From the NCBI GenBank assembly GCA_023418915.1, contig JAEZYU010000067.1:69388-133387 (forward strand): a DNA stretch of 64,000 nucleotides. Reading direction: 5' to 3'. The DNA comes from Bacillota bacterium. Its GTDB lineage: Bacteria; Bacillota; Clostridia; Acetivibrionales; DTU013. The number at the start of each line of letters is the position of its first letter. Positions within the stretch are counted from its first letter, which is position 1. Positions 32,662-41,283 of this stretch are shown piece after piece. The position numbers were made by a program, and so were the translations under genes. Below the pieces are notes generated by a model that searched no databases, was not told where the DNA came from, and was given only the letters and a program-made list of their open reading frames with translations.

Positions 32662-33773
32662 CTGTCGCCCTCCATATAAGCCACTGTTTTTATCTCGCCT
32701 GTTTTATAATCTGTCTTCCAGCCGTCGTATGAATAGTCCTGCGGTATGCGGATATAACAGCCGATTGTGTTGTCGCGAATGCGTTTTTTTATGTCAGACA
32801 CATTTTTGTTGTCAACGTTACCTTCCGCAACCATGATACTCTCGCTATCACAGGAGAGGACAATTCCGATATGGTCGTGCCATTTGGAGTTTTTCTCTTT
32901 ATTTTCTTCCGGAATAATATTATTATAGATCACGATATCTCCGCGTTCCGGTATAAAACCGCCCTTCTCAAAATAGCAATAGCCGCTGTCCATTCCCCAG
33001 TCATACCACCCGCCGACTCCGTTAAAGCGGGCATTAGCAACCTTATGTGCGGTATGGGGAACACGGATCGGCAGAACAAGTCCCGCTTCATAACAGCAAT
33101 GGTACACAAAAGCAGCGCACCATCCATTTTTCAGACCCTCGAAAATCGAATCCTCTGGGTAATAGCGGATTATTTTCATAAAATCCGAATCAAATTTTTC
33201 TCCGGTGACCTTCTTATTCGCGAGAGCTTCTGCAATATCCGCAGATATGGATTTGTTAAATCCTGAGGATTCAGACGGTTCATTCGAAAGAATTGTAATA
33301 TTAGGGATCGGCAACGCAAGTTCTCTCATTGTGTTGGTCAATCGTTTACCATAAAACCAGCCGTATGTATTGTCAAGAGCCAAGCGTTGTAGAATATCAG
33401 CATCTTTTAGCAGCTCGTCATATTCATCATGAACATAACCTTTATTAGCGTGATGGTATATCGCTGACTTGATAATTGTCTGCTCGTAATCCGAAAAAAT
33501 ATCCTTCATAATATATTTGAATGCAACGCGCACCATTTCAGCGCCGTTTTGTGAATGCAATGCTGATATTCCGGTTTTATATCTGTAGACATCGTGCAAC
33601 AAACCGATAGCCGCTGCCAACTCCGTATTAAGTCCGCGCTTCGCAGCCAAAAGAACGCAGCAATGGGAAACGCCATAGGAATTTATGTAGGCATCACGTT
33701 TTTCATCTGCATCTTCAATGTGGTCGAATATATTATCAACATAGACTCTGACGCTATCAATTCTGTCCGTCAT
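32658..33773 (-). CDS. HD-domain phosphohydrolase fused to a CHAP amidase/peptidase domain
   Basis: From ATG 33773 (site GGAGGGCGATATAAA, ATGA overlap with the upstream gene) the product has an HD domain at about residues 25-135, with His in GVSHCC, the HD pair in GLLHDVYRY, YHHANKG and LKDADILQ. A CHAP/NlpC-like domain follows from about 215, with the catalytic Cys in NGWCAAFVYHCC and His in DHIGIV. HD hydrolases cleave phosphates or phosphodiesters of nucleotides; CHAP domains cleave peptidoglycan or peptide bonds. No signal peptide is visible, so both would act in the cytoplasm, unusual for CHAP. The pairing is one I do not know from a described system. Confidence 0.78.
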   Translation of the reverse strand: MTDRIDSVRVYVDNIFDHIEDADEKRDAYINSYGVSHCCVLLAAKRGLNTELAAAIGLLHDVYRYKTGISALHSQNGAEMVRVAFKYIMKDIFSDYEQTIIKSAIYHHANKGYVHDEYDELLKDADILQRLALDNTYGWFYGKRLTNTMRELALPIPNITILSNEPSESSGFNKSISADIAEALANKKVTGEKFDSDFMKIIRYYPEDSIFEGLKNGWCAAFVYHCCYEAGLVLPIRVPHTAHKVANARFNGVGGWYDWGMDSGYCYFEKGGFIPERGDIVIYNNIIPEENKEKNSKWHDHIGIVLSCDSESIMVAEGNVDNKNVSDIKKRIRDNTIGCYIRIPQDYSYDGWKTDYKTGEIKTVAYMEGDR

Positions 33774-34432
33774 TTTATATCGCCCTCCATAATCCACTTG
33801 TGTCCCGCTGGATTCATCGTTTTTAACGCCGCCATTAGCCATTCTTTCTGCTCAGGAAACATCCGCCCCATAGCGAGGTCATAATCCAGTTGGTATCCCT
33901 TACGTTCTGTATCGGTTGATTTGTATAACAAGACTATTTCCGGTGCCAAATATTTAATTCCACGGTGACTTAAGATGGCATTTGACAGTGGGCTCGAAAC
34001 ACTGTGATTTCTTGCGTATAAAAAACAATTATCAGATTTATCGTTAAACAAAAACTCTATAAATGCCAACTTCTCCTGTCCTTTAGAATCAAAATCCACA
34101 AGAAACATATCAGGCTTATCTGCCGGAGTGAGCGATACCATATCGCATGTATTGATCATACAGAAAATGTTTCGCTTAATCCTCATTTGATGCGCCACAT
34201 TGGTGATATGGTGCGCCATACCGCCTCCGCAAAGCTCGTAAACCTCCCAACCCAGCGACTGCATAAACAGAATTATTTTGTCTCGTTCATCCCAATAAGC
34301 AGATATGTCAATGTCGCCATGCTCCCGCACAGTTTTATCTAAGAACAGTTCAATCGCGAATCCACCACAAAATGCGTAGTCAAACCCGCCGGGTTTTAAA
34401 AGGTCATTACATTCAAATAAAAGATGGTTCAT
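33770..34432 (-). CDS. Nucleotidyltransferase-fold protein (aminoglycoside adenylyltransferase-like)
   Basis: The 220-residue protein has the minimal nucleotidyltransferase pattern: YAFCGGFAIELFLDKTVREH followed by GDIDIS, that is GG, then Asp-x-Asp for metal binding. It resembles the 2''-adenylyltransferase/LinA-like group that transfers AMP to antibiotics or other hydroxyl compounds. ATG 34432 overlaps the end of a short upstream reading frame (ATGA). It is the first complete gene of the NTase, HD-CHAP, NUDIX-APH-kinase series and ends in the recurrent MEGDIK sequence whose codons form the ribosome site of the next gene. Confidence 0.78.
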   Translation of the reverse strand: MNHLLFECNDLLKPGGFDYAFCGGFAIELFLDKTVREHGDIDISAYWDERDKIILFMQSLGWEVYELCGGGMAHHITNVAHQMRIKRNIFCMINTCDMVSLTPADKPDMFLVDFDSKGQEKLAFIEFLFNDKSDNCFLYARNHSVSSPLSNAILSHRGIKYLAPEIVLLYKSTDTERKGYQLDYDLAMGRMFPEQKEWLMAALKTMNPAGHKWIMEGDIK

Positions 34433-34506
34433 GCCTTTTCCTCCGACTTTTTCAGTTTCTTCCGCATCTGCTCAATAAACCACAAAACTCCTCATAGCTA
34501 AGAGAA
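34433..34506 (-). other. Short coding remnant between the repressor and the nucleotidyltransferase
   Basis: A frame reading LWFIEQMRKKLKKSEEKA ends in a TGA that overlaps the ATG of the nucleotidyltransferase gene (ATGA), exactly as at the other junctions of this operon. Its upstream part is in another frame (DSLSYEEF). So a small gene or the end of one was here and is now frameshifted or deleted. No family recognised. Confidence 0.4.
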
Positions 34507-34734
34507 TCACTGTTTTGCGTCCCCGTCGTTTTCATCTTTAACAGTTTCAAATAGATCCTCAACTTTACAGTCGAGTGCCGTTGCAATCTTCATCAATATG
34601 TCCATTCGCACAGGTTCATTTTTTCCGAGCTTCGCGATAGAGTTTGAACTGATTTCAGCTGTATCTCTGAGGTCAACCTTTTTCATATTTTTATCGATGA
34701 GTATTTTCCAGAGTTTATTATATTGGATTCTCAT
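34507..34734 (-). CDS. Cro/C1-type (HTH_26-like) transcriptional regulator
   Basis: ATG 34734 overlaps the preceding stop (ATGA) and follows AGAAAGGATACTGCAAA. The 75-residue product is a single helix-turn-helix: NKLWKILIDKNMKKVDLRDT, SSNSIAKLGKNEPVRMDILM, and a closing IATALDCKVEDLFE. This is the compact Xre type common next to mobile or defence genes in Clostridia. It probably autoregulates the operon. It sits between the broken DUF2326 ATPase gene and the nucleotidyltransferase gene. Confidence 0.85.
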   Translation of the reverse strand: MRIQYNKLWKILIDKNMKKVDLRDTAEISSNSIAKLGKNEPVRMDILMKIATALDCKVEDLFETVKDENDGDAKQ

Positions 34735-36131
34735 TTTGCAGTATCCTTTCTGCCCCATTTTCGCCCGAACAGCGCTTGTTCATCAGCATCCAATTTCAGT
34801 ACAGTGTTTTCTCTAATGATGGACTGTGCCATTTTGTCATATTTGCTCGCTCTATCAAAGGCTATGAATATTTGCTTCTGTTTTTCTCGCGCATACAAAG
34901 CCAAAATTTGTCCGATGGTATCATCGGAGACATTAGCAAACAGGAGGGAGTCATGTGCCAACGCAGGGAGCGCCGTACTTTTAAGGATACTGATATCATA
35001 TATCAGCATCCCTTTGAAATTCGTACCTGTTCCAGTATCCTTTGGTGTTTCAAAAGAGTAGCTGTTATATTCCTTGATTCCTAAAACAGGTGGATTACCT
35101 TTCCCTTGAGAGACGTAATCACTGATCTCACTCATATGGCGATTAATTGTAGTTTCTATGACTTTTAGTACTGTTTCCATCTGCAACCTGAGCCTGTCGC
35201 TTGCTTGCTTTTTCTCATTTTGCAATGTGTTACGAGTGTCGAAAGCTTCATTTTCATCTTCTAATTTATGAATCCGGCGGCCAAGATGATCCTTGACTCA
35301 TATTAAGCTCGATAATATGTAGATCATTTTCTCTCTGGTTCGCTAATCTGCGGACATCCTGCATCTGTATGATTAATGCATTAGCCTGGTTGGCTTTTTC
35401 TACCTCATCGGAATTGACCGCTTGGTTGTTCGAGGATTCTAAGTCGGCTTTTTCCTGTTTCAGCGAAGCAATAATAGAGATGATATCCTCATATTTTTTA
35501 ACCCATCTACTGCCGAAGGGATGAACTGGTACTTACGAGCGCTTTTGAACGCTGCAATTTTATCTTCAGCCAGCTGAAGCTGTTCTTCAAACGCCAATAC
35601 GGATTCGTATTGGTTGAAGAGTGTCACAAGCGCATGGATTGCTGACTCCTGCGATTCCGTGCCACCACGCATTTGTAGTGGACGCAACTCGTTGTAGTTG
35701 TTCTTCCCATAAATACGGAAAAATCGGCTTATTGCATTCCTAAATTTCAAACCTGTGAAATCAATCTCGTAATGTTCGCTAAGCCAATTGACATACTCAT
35801 CTCTCTTTAGGGAAGCAATGACGTTTCCATTCCAACCCAATTGAAAAATATCACCAGGTGAAGCTGTATGTCTTATAAAGTAGTATAGCTTACCATCAAA
35901 TTCGAAGGTAAAACGAATATTATGATTGTCAAGTTCTCTGACGGCATCACTTTTAACATATGCATCTCCGCCAAATGCGAAATCAATGATGAGCAGCATT
36001 GTAGATTTGCCGATAGAATTTGCGCCTGCTTCACCACCAAGAACAATGTAAATCGAGATACCCCGTTTTATAAAATAAAAAGGATCAATGATAGATTGAT
36101 AAATTATAGCACATAAAACTGCAAATTTCAA
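34731..36131 (-). pseudogene. DUF2326-type SMC/AAA-like ATPase broken by two frameshifts
   Basis: The N-terminal frame (35460-36131) has a Walker A variant, GGEAGANSIGKST, followed by LLIIDFAFGG, then RFTFEFDGKLYYFIRH and IYGKNNYNELRPLQMRGG, all typical of DUF2326 ATPases. A middle frame reads SIIASLKQEKADLESSNNQA, a coiled coil. The last frame (34731-35225 and slightly upstream) is the DUF2326 C-terminal domain. The first shift is at an A6 run (35494-35499, one A missing), the second near 35297 (one extra base). Reconstructed length is about 466 residues; the usual N-terminal strand may also be changed. Such ATPases occur in ABC-3C-like and other putative defence loci. As sequenced it cannot make the full protein. 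Confidence 0.78.
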
Positions 36132-36261
36132 TCAAATGTTGCTAAACACCAATTTTTTATTGATCAAATAAAAATTCATTCAATGCCTGATTTGCAATAA
36201 GGGCAAAGGATACACAAATCGTTCAACGCAGAAGTCACAGCTTAACATTCAACTATTTACG

Positions 36262-36291
36262 GCTCGCCAATCGGCGGGCTGTTTTTTTTGC
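36262..36291 (+). terminator. Rho-independent terminator-like hairpin
   Basis: GCTCGCC-AATC-GGCGGGC is followed by TG and eight T residues on the plus strand. No plus-strand gene ends here, so it may be left from a lost element gene. Confidence 0.6.
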
Positions 36292-36300
36292 CTTAACAGT

Positions 36301-36365
36301 ATCTTTTAACGATTACAAGGTAAATCGTTAAAAGATGCACACCCCCAGAGGTCTAATCGTTAAAA
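36301..36365. repeat. Perfect inverted repeat plus third half-site near tRNA-Leu
   Basis: ATCTTTTAACGATT and AATCGTTAAAAGAT are exact 14-bp inverted repeats separated by 8 nt, and a third AATCGTTAAAA lies at 36355-36365. The arrangement resembles recombinase or regulator binding sites; it lies about 200 bp from the tRNA-Leu 3' end, on the side of the accessory genes. The rest of 36132-36547 shows nothing else. Confidence 0.55.
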
Positions 36366-36547
36366 ATAAGCACTTGGCAGCCACAAGTTCGTGTCAAGTA
36401 TCCTCCGAAAACGGCAACTCTAATACACCAACTATTGCTACAAGGCGAAAAGCACAAAGCCCGAAAGCGGCTTAAATCAAGCACTTTTTGACAAACAAAA
36501 AACCACCTGCTGACAAAATTCCTTTTATCAATAGATGGTATTTGATT

Positions 36548-36632
36548 TGGTGCGGGCGACAGGACTTGAACCTGCACGCCATGCGGCACAAGATCCTAAA
36601 TCTTGCACGTCTGCCAATTCCGCCACGCCCGC
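36548..36632 (-). tRNA. tRNA-Leu (UAG anticodon), CCA encoded
   Basis: On the minus strand GCGGGCG...CGCCCGC pair as the acceptor stem, GTTCAAGTC is the T loop, and the anticodon stem CAAGA/TCTTG encloses the loop TTTAGGA with anticodon TAG. A long variable arm, as expected for leucine tRNA, is present, and CCA is encoded. Its 3' end points toward the accessory region 14-36 kb, the usual integration side for tRNA-targeting elements. Confidence 0.95.
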
Positions 36633-36787
36633 ATGTGGTTTGCGTCATTTGCCGCAATCTTTTACTGTACATTTGCCGCAATCTTTTGATGTATAAGTGA
36701 AATTATAATGGCTGCAGGTTTTTGTGTCAAGTTGTAATCATTACTTATTGATACATATTGAATTCTTTGATACACATTGAACTCTTT

Positions 36788-39700
36788 TTAGCCGGCATTA
36801 TCGGCCATATGCTCAGATTTGCCAGAATCTTTCTTCTGCAGAAGCTCATGTATGTCGTCAACAGGGACAGGCCGGCAAATGTAAAAGCCCTGGATCTCGT
36901 CGCAGCCATGCTGCCTCAGGAATTCCAGCTGCGATTCCTGCTCAACTCCTTCCGCCACCACCTTCATCCCCAGTGTATGGGAAAGATGTATCATGCCATT
37001 TACTATTGCCCTGTCCTTTTCGCTTCTGAATAAATTACTTATAAAGCTCATGTCAATTTTTATACGATTTGCAGGCATATGATTGAGTCTGCTCAATGAA
37101 GAATACTCGGTACCAAAGTCATCTATTGATATTCCCACCCCAACTTCCTTCAGTTCTAAAAGCACGTCAATAAAGTCTTTAGATTCCTTCCCGGCGGTGC
37201 CTTCTGTTATTTCCAATTCAAGGTGCTCTGGTTCCAGACCTGTCTCTTTTAATAGGCTTTTTATGATCTCTACGAATCTGGGATTACGAAGCTGAAGTAT
37301 AGATACATTTACTGCAATACGCATATTATGAAACCCCATATCCAGCCACTGTTTCATTTGGCTGCAGGCTGTTTTCAAAACCCATTCGCCAATTGCTCCT
37401 ATCAGCCCGTTCTGCTCGGCCAGCGGAATGAATACCCCCGGATATATCATCCCGTACTCTTGCTGATTCCAGCGGATCAATGCCTCTACGCTGAGGATTT
37501 CGCCTGTCTTAGCTGATACCATTGGCTGATAATGCAATATCAGCTCACCATTATCTATTGCACGATATAGCCTGTTGGAAAGCTCATGTTTTAGCATGAC
37601 TTCCTTCTTCATGTCCCCAGTGCAAAGGCAAAACTGGCTCTTCCCCTTGGATTTGGCCTGGTACATGGCAATATCCGCATTTCTTATCAATGTATCAGCA
37701 TCCTCACCGTCATAAGGATAGACAGCGATACCGGCACTTGCGGATATATAGATTTCCTGACCCCTCACAGTAAATGGAGCTTTGAAGACATTCATAATCT
37801 TATCCGCTATTTTACAGATATCATCTGTATTATTAATATTATTGACCATTATCAGGAATTCATCTCCTCCGAAACGAGAAACAGAATCAGATTTGCGCAG
37901 GGTGCAGGACAATTTCTGTGACACCATGAAAATCAGGTCATCTCCACCCTCGTGGCCAATTGTATCATTTACATATTTAAAGGCATCCAGATCGACAAAA
38001 ATTACAGCCATTATACTGCTTGTCCGTTTTGCAAGCAGAACAGCCTGATTTAGACGTTCTCTAAACAGTGTACGGTTAGGAAGCTTAGTCAAAACATCAT
38101 AATATGCCATAAAGTTTATCTGCTTCTCCTGGCGAATTCTCTCTATTGTCTCAGCAATAATATTTGTTATGATCATTAGATTGTTTTTATCAATAGCGTT
38201 CCAAGCTCTTTTTTCAGTAAACGATTGCAGCGCCAGATACCCATATACATTATTATTGTTTTCTATCGGCAGGATAAGCAGTGATTTGACCTGCCCGCCT
38301 GCAATCTCCTCTACCTCCTCATGCACCTGTGGCGGCAAATCATCCGTATCAAAAATCTCCATGGTATTTGAAGCTGTAAAAGCACTCACTAAATATGGAA
38401 ATTCGCTAATTCTAATTGCCTTACAATTATTTCCTATTGAGTTTTGTCCATTTGTCCATGAATACGAGCAATCAATTACATCCCTTTCATTGTTAAATAG
38501 GAAAATGTAAACACTATCTATCTTCAAAAACTCATTGATTTTACATAACGCATTATTAGTAACATCTTCAAAATCGCTTTCACAGGTACTTACATAATAC
38601 TTGGAAATATCGGCAACAAGCTTTTGGAAGCTTATTTGGTATGCATTTTCACGCAGTTTTGACCTGAATACATTCATAACGAATAATGTTATCCATATTG
38701 CAGTTGCACTGATACTTAATCTGCCTACATGGTCGACTGCATCGATTGTCAGCTTTATACTTGGCATTAGGAGAAAAACCACCAGCTGAGTCAGTATAAT
38801 TGATGACGCCACGGCAATTTGTATGATCCTGCTGACCATCGCTATCGAAATAATCAGAAATATCAAAGCAACAGCCCATATCGTTACCCCGGCAAATCCA
38901 ATAAAGCTCAGCGTCAGAATAGGTATCAGCACAAAAAAGGCCGCTGCATAAAGAAAATCTTTGACCCTCATGCTTTTATTTATTTTTTCGATAGTCTCAA
39001 AAGTAATTCCGGCAAATATTAAGAACGCACTGAACAAGAGGGTTGTTACTATGTCTTTGTCCTCAAACATGAAATACATAGTGATTACATTTAGTATACT
39101 GGCAGCAAAAAGAGAGGTCGCAAGGTAATGGATTATTTTCAACCGGATCTGTTCACCAAACAGAAGTGAATCGGCGACATTTCTTTTAATATCAAACAAG
39201 CCGTACTTCAGCATGGCAAAACTGATCGACAGGACAGGTAATATCATGATAATCGGTGCAATCTGGGGTATTCTGATGGAGAATACATTATTTACAAAGC
39301 TCTCAAAAAACGCCCCTAAAGCAAGAGTAATGATGAACGATTTAAAGATAATAATTGATTGTTTTCTAATATTTTTACTGTTTGCTGATTTTCCCCATCT
39401 CCATACTAAAAACAATCCTGTGGCAGAATAGCCTATGTAGTATAGAATGAAGAACCAGTCCCATAAATTTTTTATAGAAATATTCACCCAGCCAAATACC
39501 GTATGCACAAGGTTAAACTGGTTCGGATTGATGCCCGGGAAATAGGTGAATACTAAAATGCACACAGATGACGGCATGTATAGTAATACGAATTTCCACC
39601 ACCTATTTATTAACGCACCTCTTCCGGTCAATAAAAACACAAAGTGAAGAAAAATACAGTAAAACACTCCCCATCCCAGAGCTGAAAATCTTCTCCAAAA

Positions 39701-39901
39701 AAGGCACACCGATATTTCCGGTGCAGATATGGCCATTGCGAAGCCAAATGACCATATGAACAAAGAGATCGACAATGCGAAAAAAATCCGATTTGTAAAC
39801 GATTTGGGATTTGAGTAAAGAGTGTAGATACCTAAAAAGAAACTTATCATACAAATAAAGCTGAAGATGATTGAGAAAATCATGGGTATGCTTAACATCA
39901 T
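36788..39901 (-). CDS. Membrane-bound GGDEF-EAL protein with 7TM-type N-terminus and GAF domain
   Basis: ATG 39901 follows TTGAGGGGAGTGTTT. The 1037-residue product has an N-terminal multi-span region like the 7TM module of histidine kinases, further spans to about residue 430, a GAF-like domain (about 440-590), a GGDEF domain with intact RFGGDEFLIMV, and an EAL domain with SVEALIRW, LELEITEG, IDDFGTEYSSL and AEGVEQES. Both catalytic signatures are complete, so it could make and degrade cyclic di-GMP; one activity usually dominates. The N-terminal region may sense a membrane or extracellular signal. It stands alone between tRNA-Leu and the PHP gene. Confidence 0.92.
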   Translation of the reverse strand: MMLSIPMIFSIIFSFICMISFFLGIYTLYSNPKSFTNRIFFALSISLFIWSFGFAMAISAPEISVCLFWRRFSALGWGVFYCIFLHFVFLLTGRGALINRWWKFVLLYMPSSVCILVFTYFPGINPNQFNLVHTVFGWVNISIKNLWDWFFILYYIGYSATGLFLVWRWGKSANSKNIRKQSIIIFKSFIITLALGAFFESFVNNVFSIRIPQIAPIIMILPVLSISFAMLKYGLFDIKRNVADSLLFGEQIRLKIIHYLATSLFAASILNVITMYFMFEDKDIVTTLLFSAFLIFAGITFETIEKINKSMRVKDFLYAAAFFVLIPILTLSFIGFAGVTIWAVALIFLIISIAMVSRIIQIAVASSIILTQLVVFLLMPSIKLTIDAVDHVGRLSISATAIWITLFVMNVFRSKLRENAYQISFQKLVADISKYYVSTCESDFEDVTNNALCKINEFLKIDSVYIFLFNNERDVIDCSYSWTNGQNSIGNNCKAIRISEFPYLVSAFTASNTMEIFDTDDLPPQVHEEVEEIAGGQVKSLLILPIENNNNVYGYLALQSFTEKRAWNAIDKNNLMIITNIIAETIERIRQEKQINFMAYYDVLTKLPNRTLFRERLNQAVLLAKRTSSIMAVIFVDLDAFKYVNDTIGHEGGDDLIFMVSQKLSCTLRKSDSVSRFGGDEFLIMVNNINNTDDICKIADKIMNVFKAPFTVRGQEIYISASAGIAVYPYDGEDADTLIRNADIAMYQAKSKGKSQFCLCTGDMKKEVMLKHELSNRLYRAIDNGELILHYQPMVSAKTGEILSVEALIRWNQQEYGMIYPGVFIPLAEQNGLIGAIGEWVLKTACSQMKQWLDMGFHNMRIAVNVSILQLRNPRFVEIIKSLLKETGLEPEHLELEITEGTAGKESKDFIDVLLELKEVGVGISIDDFGTEYSSLSRLNHMPANRIKIDMSFISNLFRSEKDRAIVNGMIHLSHTLGMKVVAEGVEQESQLEFLRQHGCDEIQGFYICRPVPVDDIHELLQKKDSGKSEHMADNAG

Positions 39902-39954
39902 AAACACTCCCCTCAAAATCAATTCTTATTTACTATATCGTAAAATATGTAATA

Positions 39955-40770
39955 TTAAGTAATACCTCCCGTGCCATCCTTCACTGCCAGTATGAAATCT
40001 TCGATCGTTGAAAGCTCATGATCAAACACCATACCTCCGCCGGGCAGCATGTCTGCGAAGTGGGAATCAGAGCCGCCGGTCTGATACAGCAGGTACTTAT
40101 TTGCCAGTTCAAGTGCCCTCTCATCAAACCTTGGATCAGTGTGGCTTGCGTTTCTGACCTCGATTGCGTCCACAAATTCAGGAAAAACACGGATTTCCCT
40201 GATATACCATGCTTCCCGGTATGGGTGCGCCTGCGAAACGAATCCCCCGTTTTCCCGAACGACCTTCAGATATTTCTCGATCGGCCAGGACAGCATATCA
40301 GGGTTAGACAACAGAAAATCCTTGCCCAGCCCGTACGTCAGGAACTCAGGTCCATTGTCTGCATACTCCCAGCCGAAGAATACATGAAAATCCAGTTTTT
40401 TCGCTTCCTGCAGTGCGTTCTCATAGCCCCGGCAAAACAACTCCACCCGTTCTGACCATGGGAGATGAGCAGGTATGGCCGAATTGCCGTTGAAAAAGTG
40501 ATCGGTCACTATGATGCCCGAATAGCCTGCACGGTAGTGTGCCCGGACCATTTCGGCTCCGGTACTGCCGGCACAAGCGCTTGCCTCCTTTGTATGAAGG
40601 TGGGTTTCATATTTGTATTTTTTAGGGGCATTTAGTATCCTGTCCAAGGAAAACTCCGTCAGAAGACCTTCTGATGTTATTGCTTCCTGAACCAGAAAGC
40701 CAGAGAGCTGAGTTCTGTCATCATTTTTTGCCGGTGCTTCGTTAATGCCGTTACAGCAATGATTAACCAT
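39955..40770 (-). CDS. PHP-domain phosphoesterase
   Basis: The 271-residue protein has the PHP metal-site motifs: ETHLHTKEAS near residue 56, IIVTDHFF, SQAHPYR and GGSDSHFADM, in the order of the PHP (polymerase and histidinol phosphatase) superfamily. It would hydrolyse a phosphate ester; the closest functional classes are histidinol phosphatase and 3',5'-nucleoside bisphosphate phosphatase, and the substrate is not determined. Its ATG lies inside the last codons of the upstream ArsR gene (8-bp overlap), so the two are coupled. Confidence 0.85.
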   Translation of the reverse strand: MVNHCCNGINEAPAKNDDRTQLSGFLVQEAITSEGLLTEFSLDRILNAPKKYKYETHLHTKEASACAGSTGAEMVRAHYRAGYSGIIVTDHFFNGNSAIPAHLPWSERVELFCRGYENALQEAKKLDFHVFFGWEYADNGPEFLTYGLGKDFLLSNPDMLSWPIEKYLKVVRENGGFVSQAHPYREAWYIREIRVFPEFVDAIEVRNASHTDPRFDERALELANKYLLYQTGGSDSHFADMLPGGGMVFDHELSTIEDFILAVKDGTGGIT

Positions 40771-41125
40771 GCTTTACATGCTCCATACCCTGGTTGAAAA
40801 GCTGCAGTATATGATCGTCATCCAGTGAGTAATATACAGACTTGCCTTCCTTCCTGTATTTGACCAGCTTCATATTTCTCATTAGCCTAAGTTGGTGGGA
40901 AACTGCCGACTGTGTCATATTTATCGTTTCTGCTATATCACATACACACATTTCACAGCAGGACAGAGCAAAGATTATCTTTAACCTGGTCTGATCGCCA
41001 AGTACTTTGAAAACCTCAGACAACAACATCGCATCCTCGTCCTCGATCATGCATGCTCTGACCCTATTTATGCGTTCCGGATCAATTTTCAATTCTTCGC
41101 AGCTATCGCACATATCATCCTTCAT
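40763..41125 (-). CDS. ArsR/SmtB family metal-type repressor
   Basis: The 120-residue protein is a winged-helix repressor with a cysteine motif SCCEMCVCDIAE (the ELCVCDL-type metal site of CadC/SmtB relatives), the recognition helix MTQSAVSHQLRLMRN, and a wing RKEGKSVYYSLDD. An N-terminal CDSC pair may also bind metal. It probably senses a heavy metal ion and represses its own operon with the PHP gene; no metal pump lies beside it, which is unusual. Confidence 0.9.
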   Translation of the reverse strand: MKDDMCDSCEELKIDPERINRVRACMIEDEDAMLLSEVFKVLGDQTRLKIIFALSCCEMCVCDIAETINMTQSAVSHQLRLMRNMKLVKYRKEGKSVYYSLDDDHILQLFNQGMEHVKHG

Positions 41126-41283
41126 AAAATTTCCTCTATTGAATAAAATGCTGTCCGCAACCTAATAATTTAATTATATTTTTAGAAGCAACAATAGTCA
41201 AATAAATGCATTTGAAATATATATTGCTGTAGCCGCCGGCAATTGGTATATTTATTTATATATGAATTACAGGAGAAGGCATC

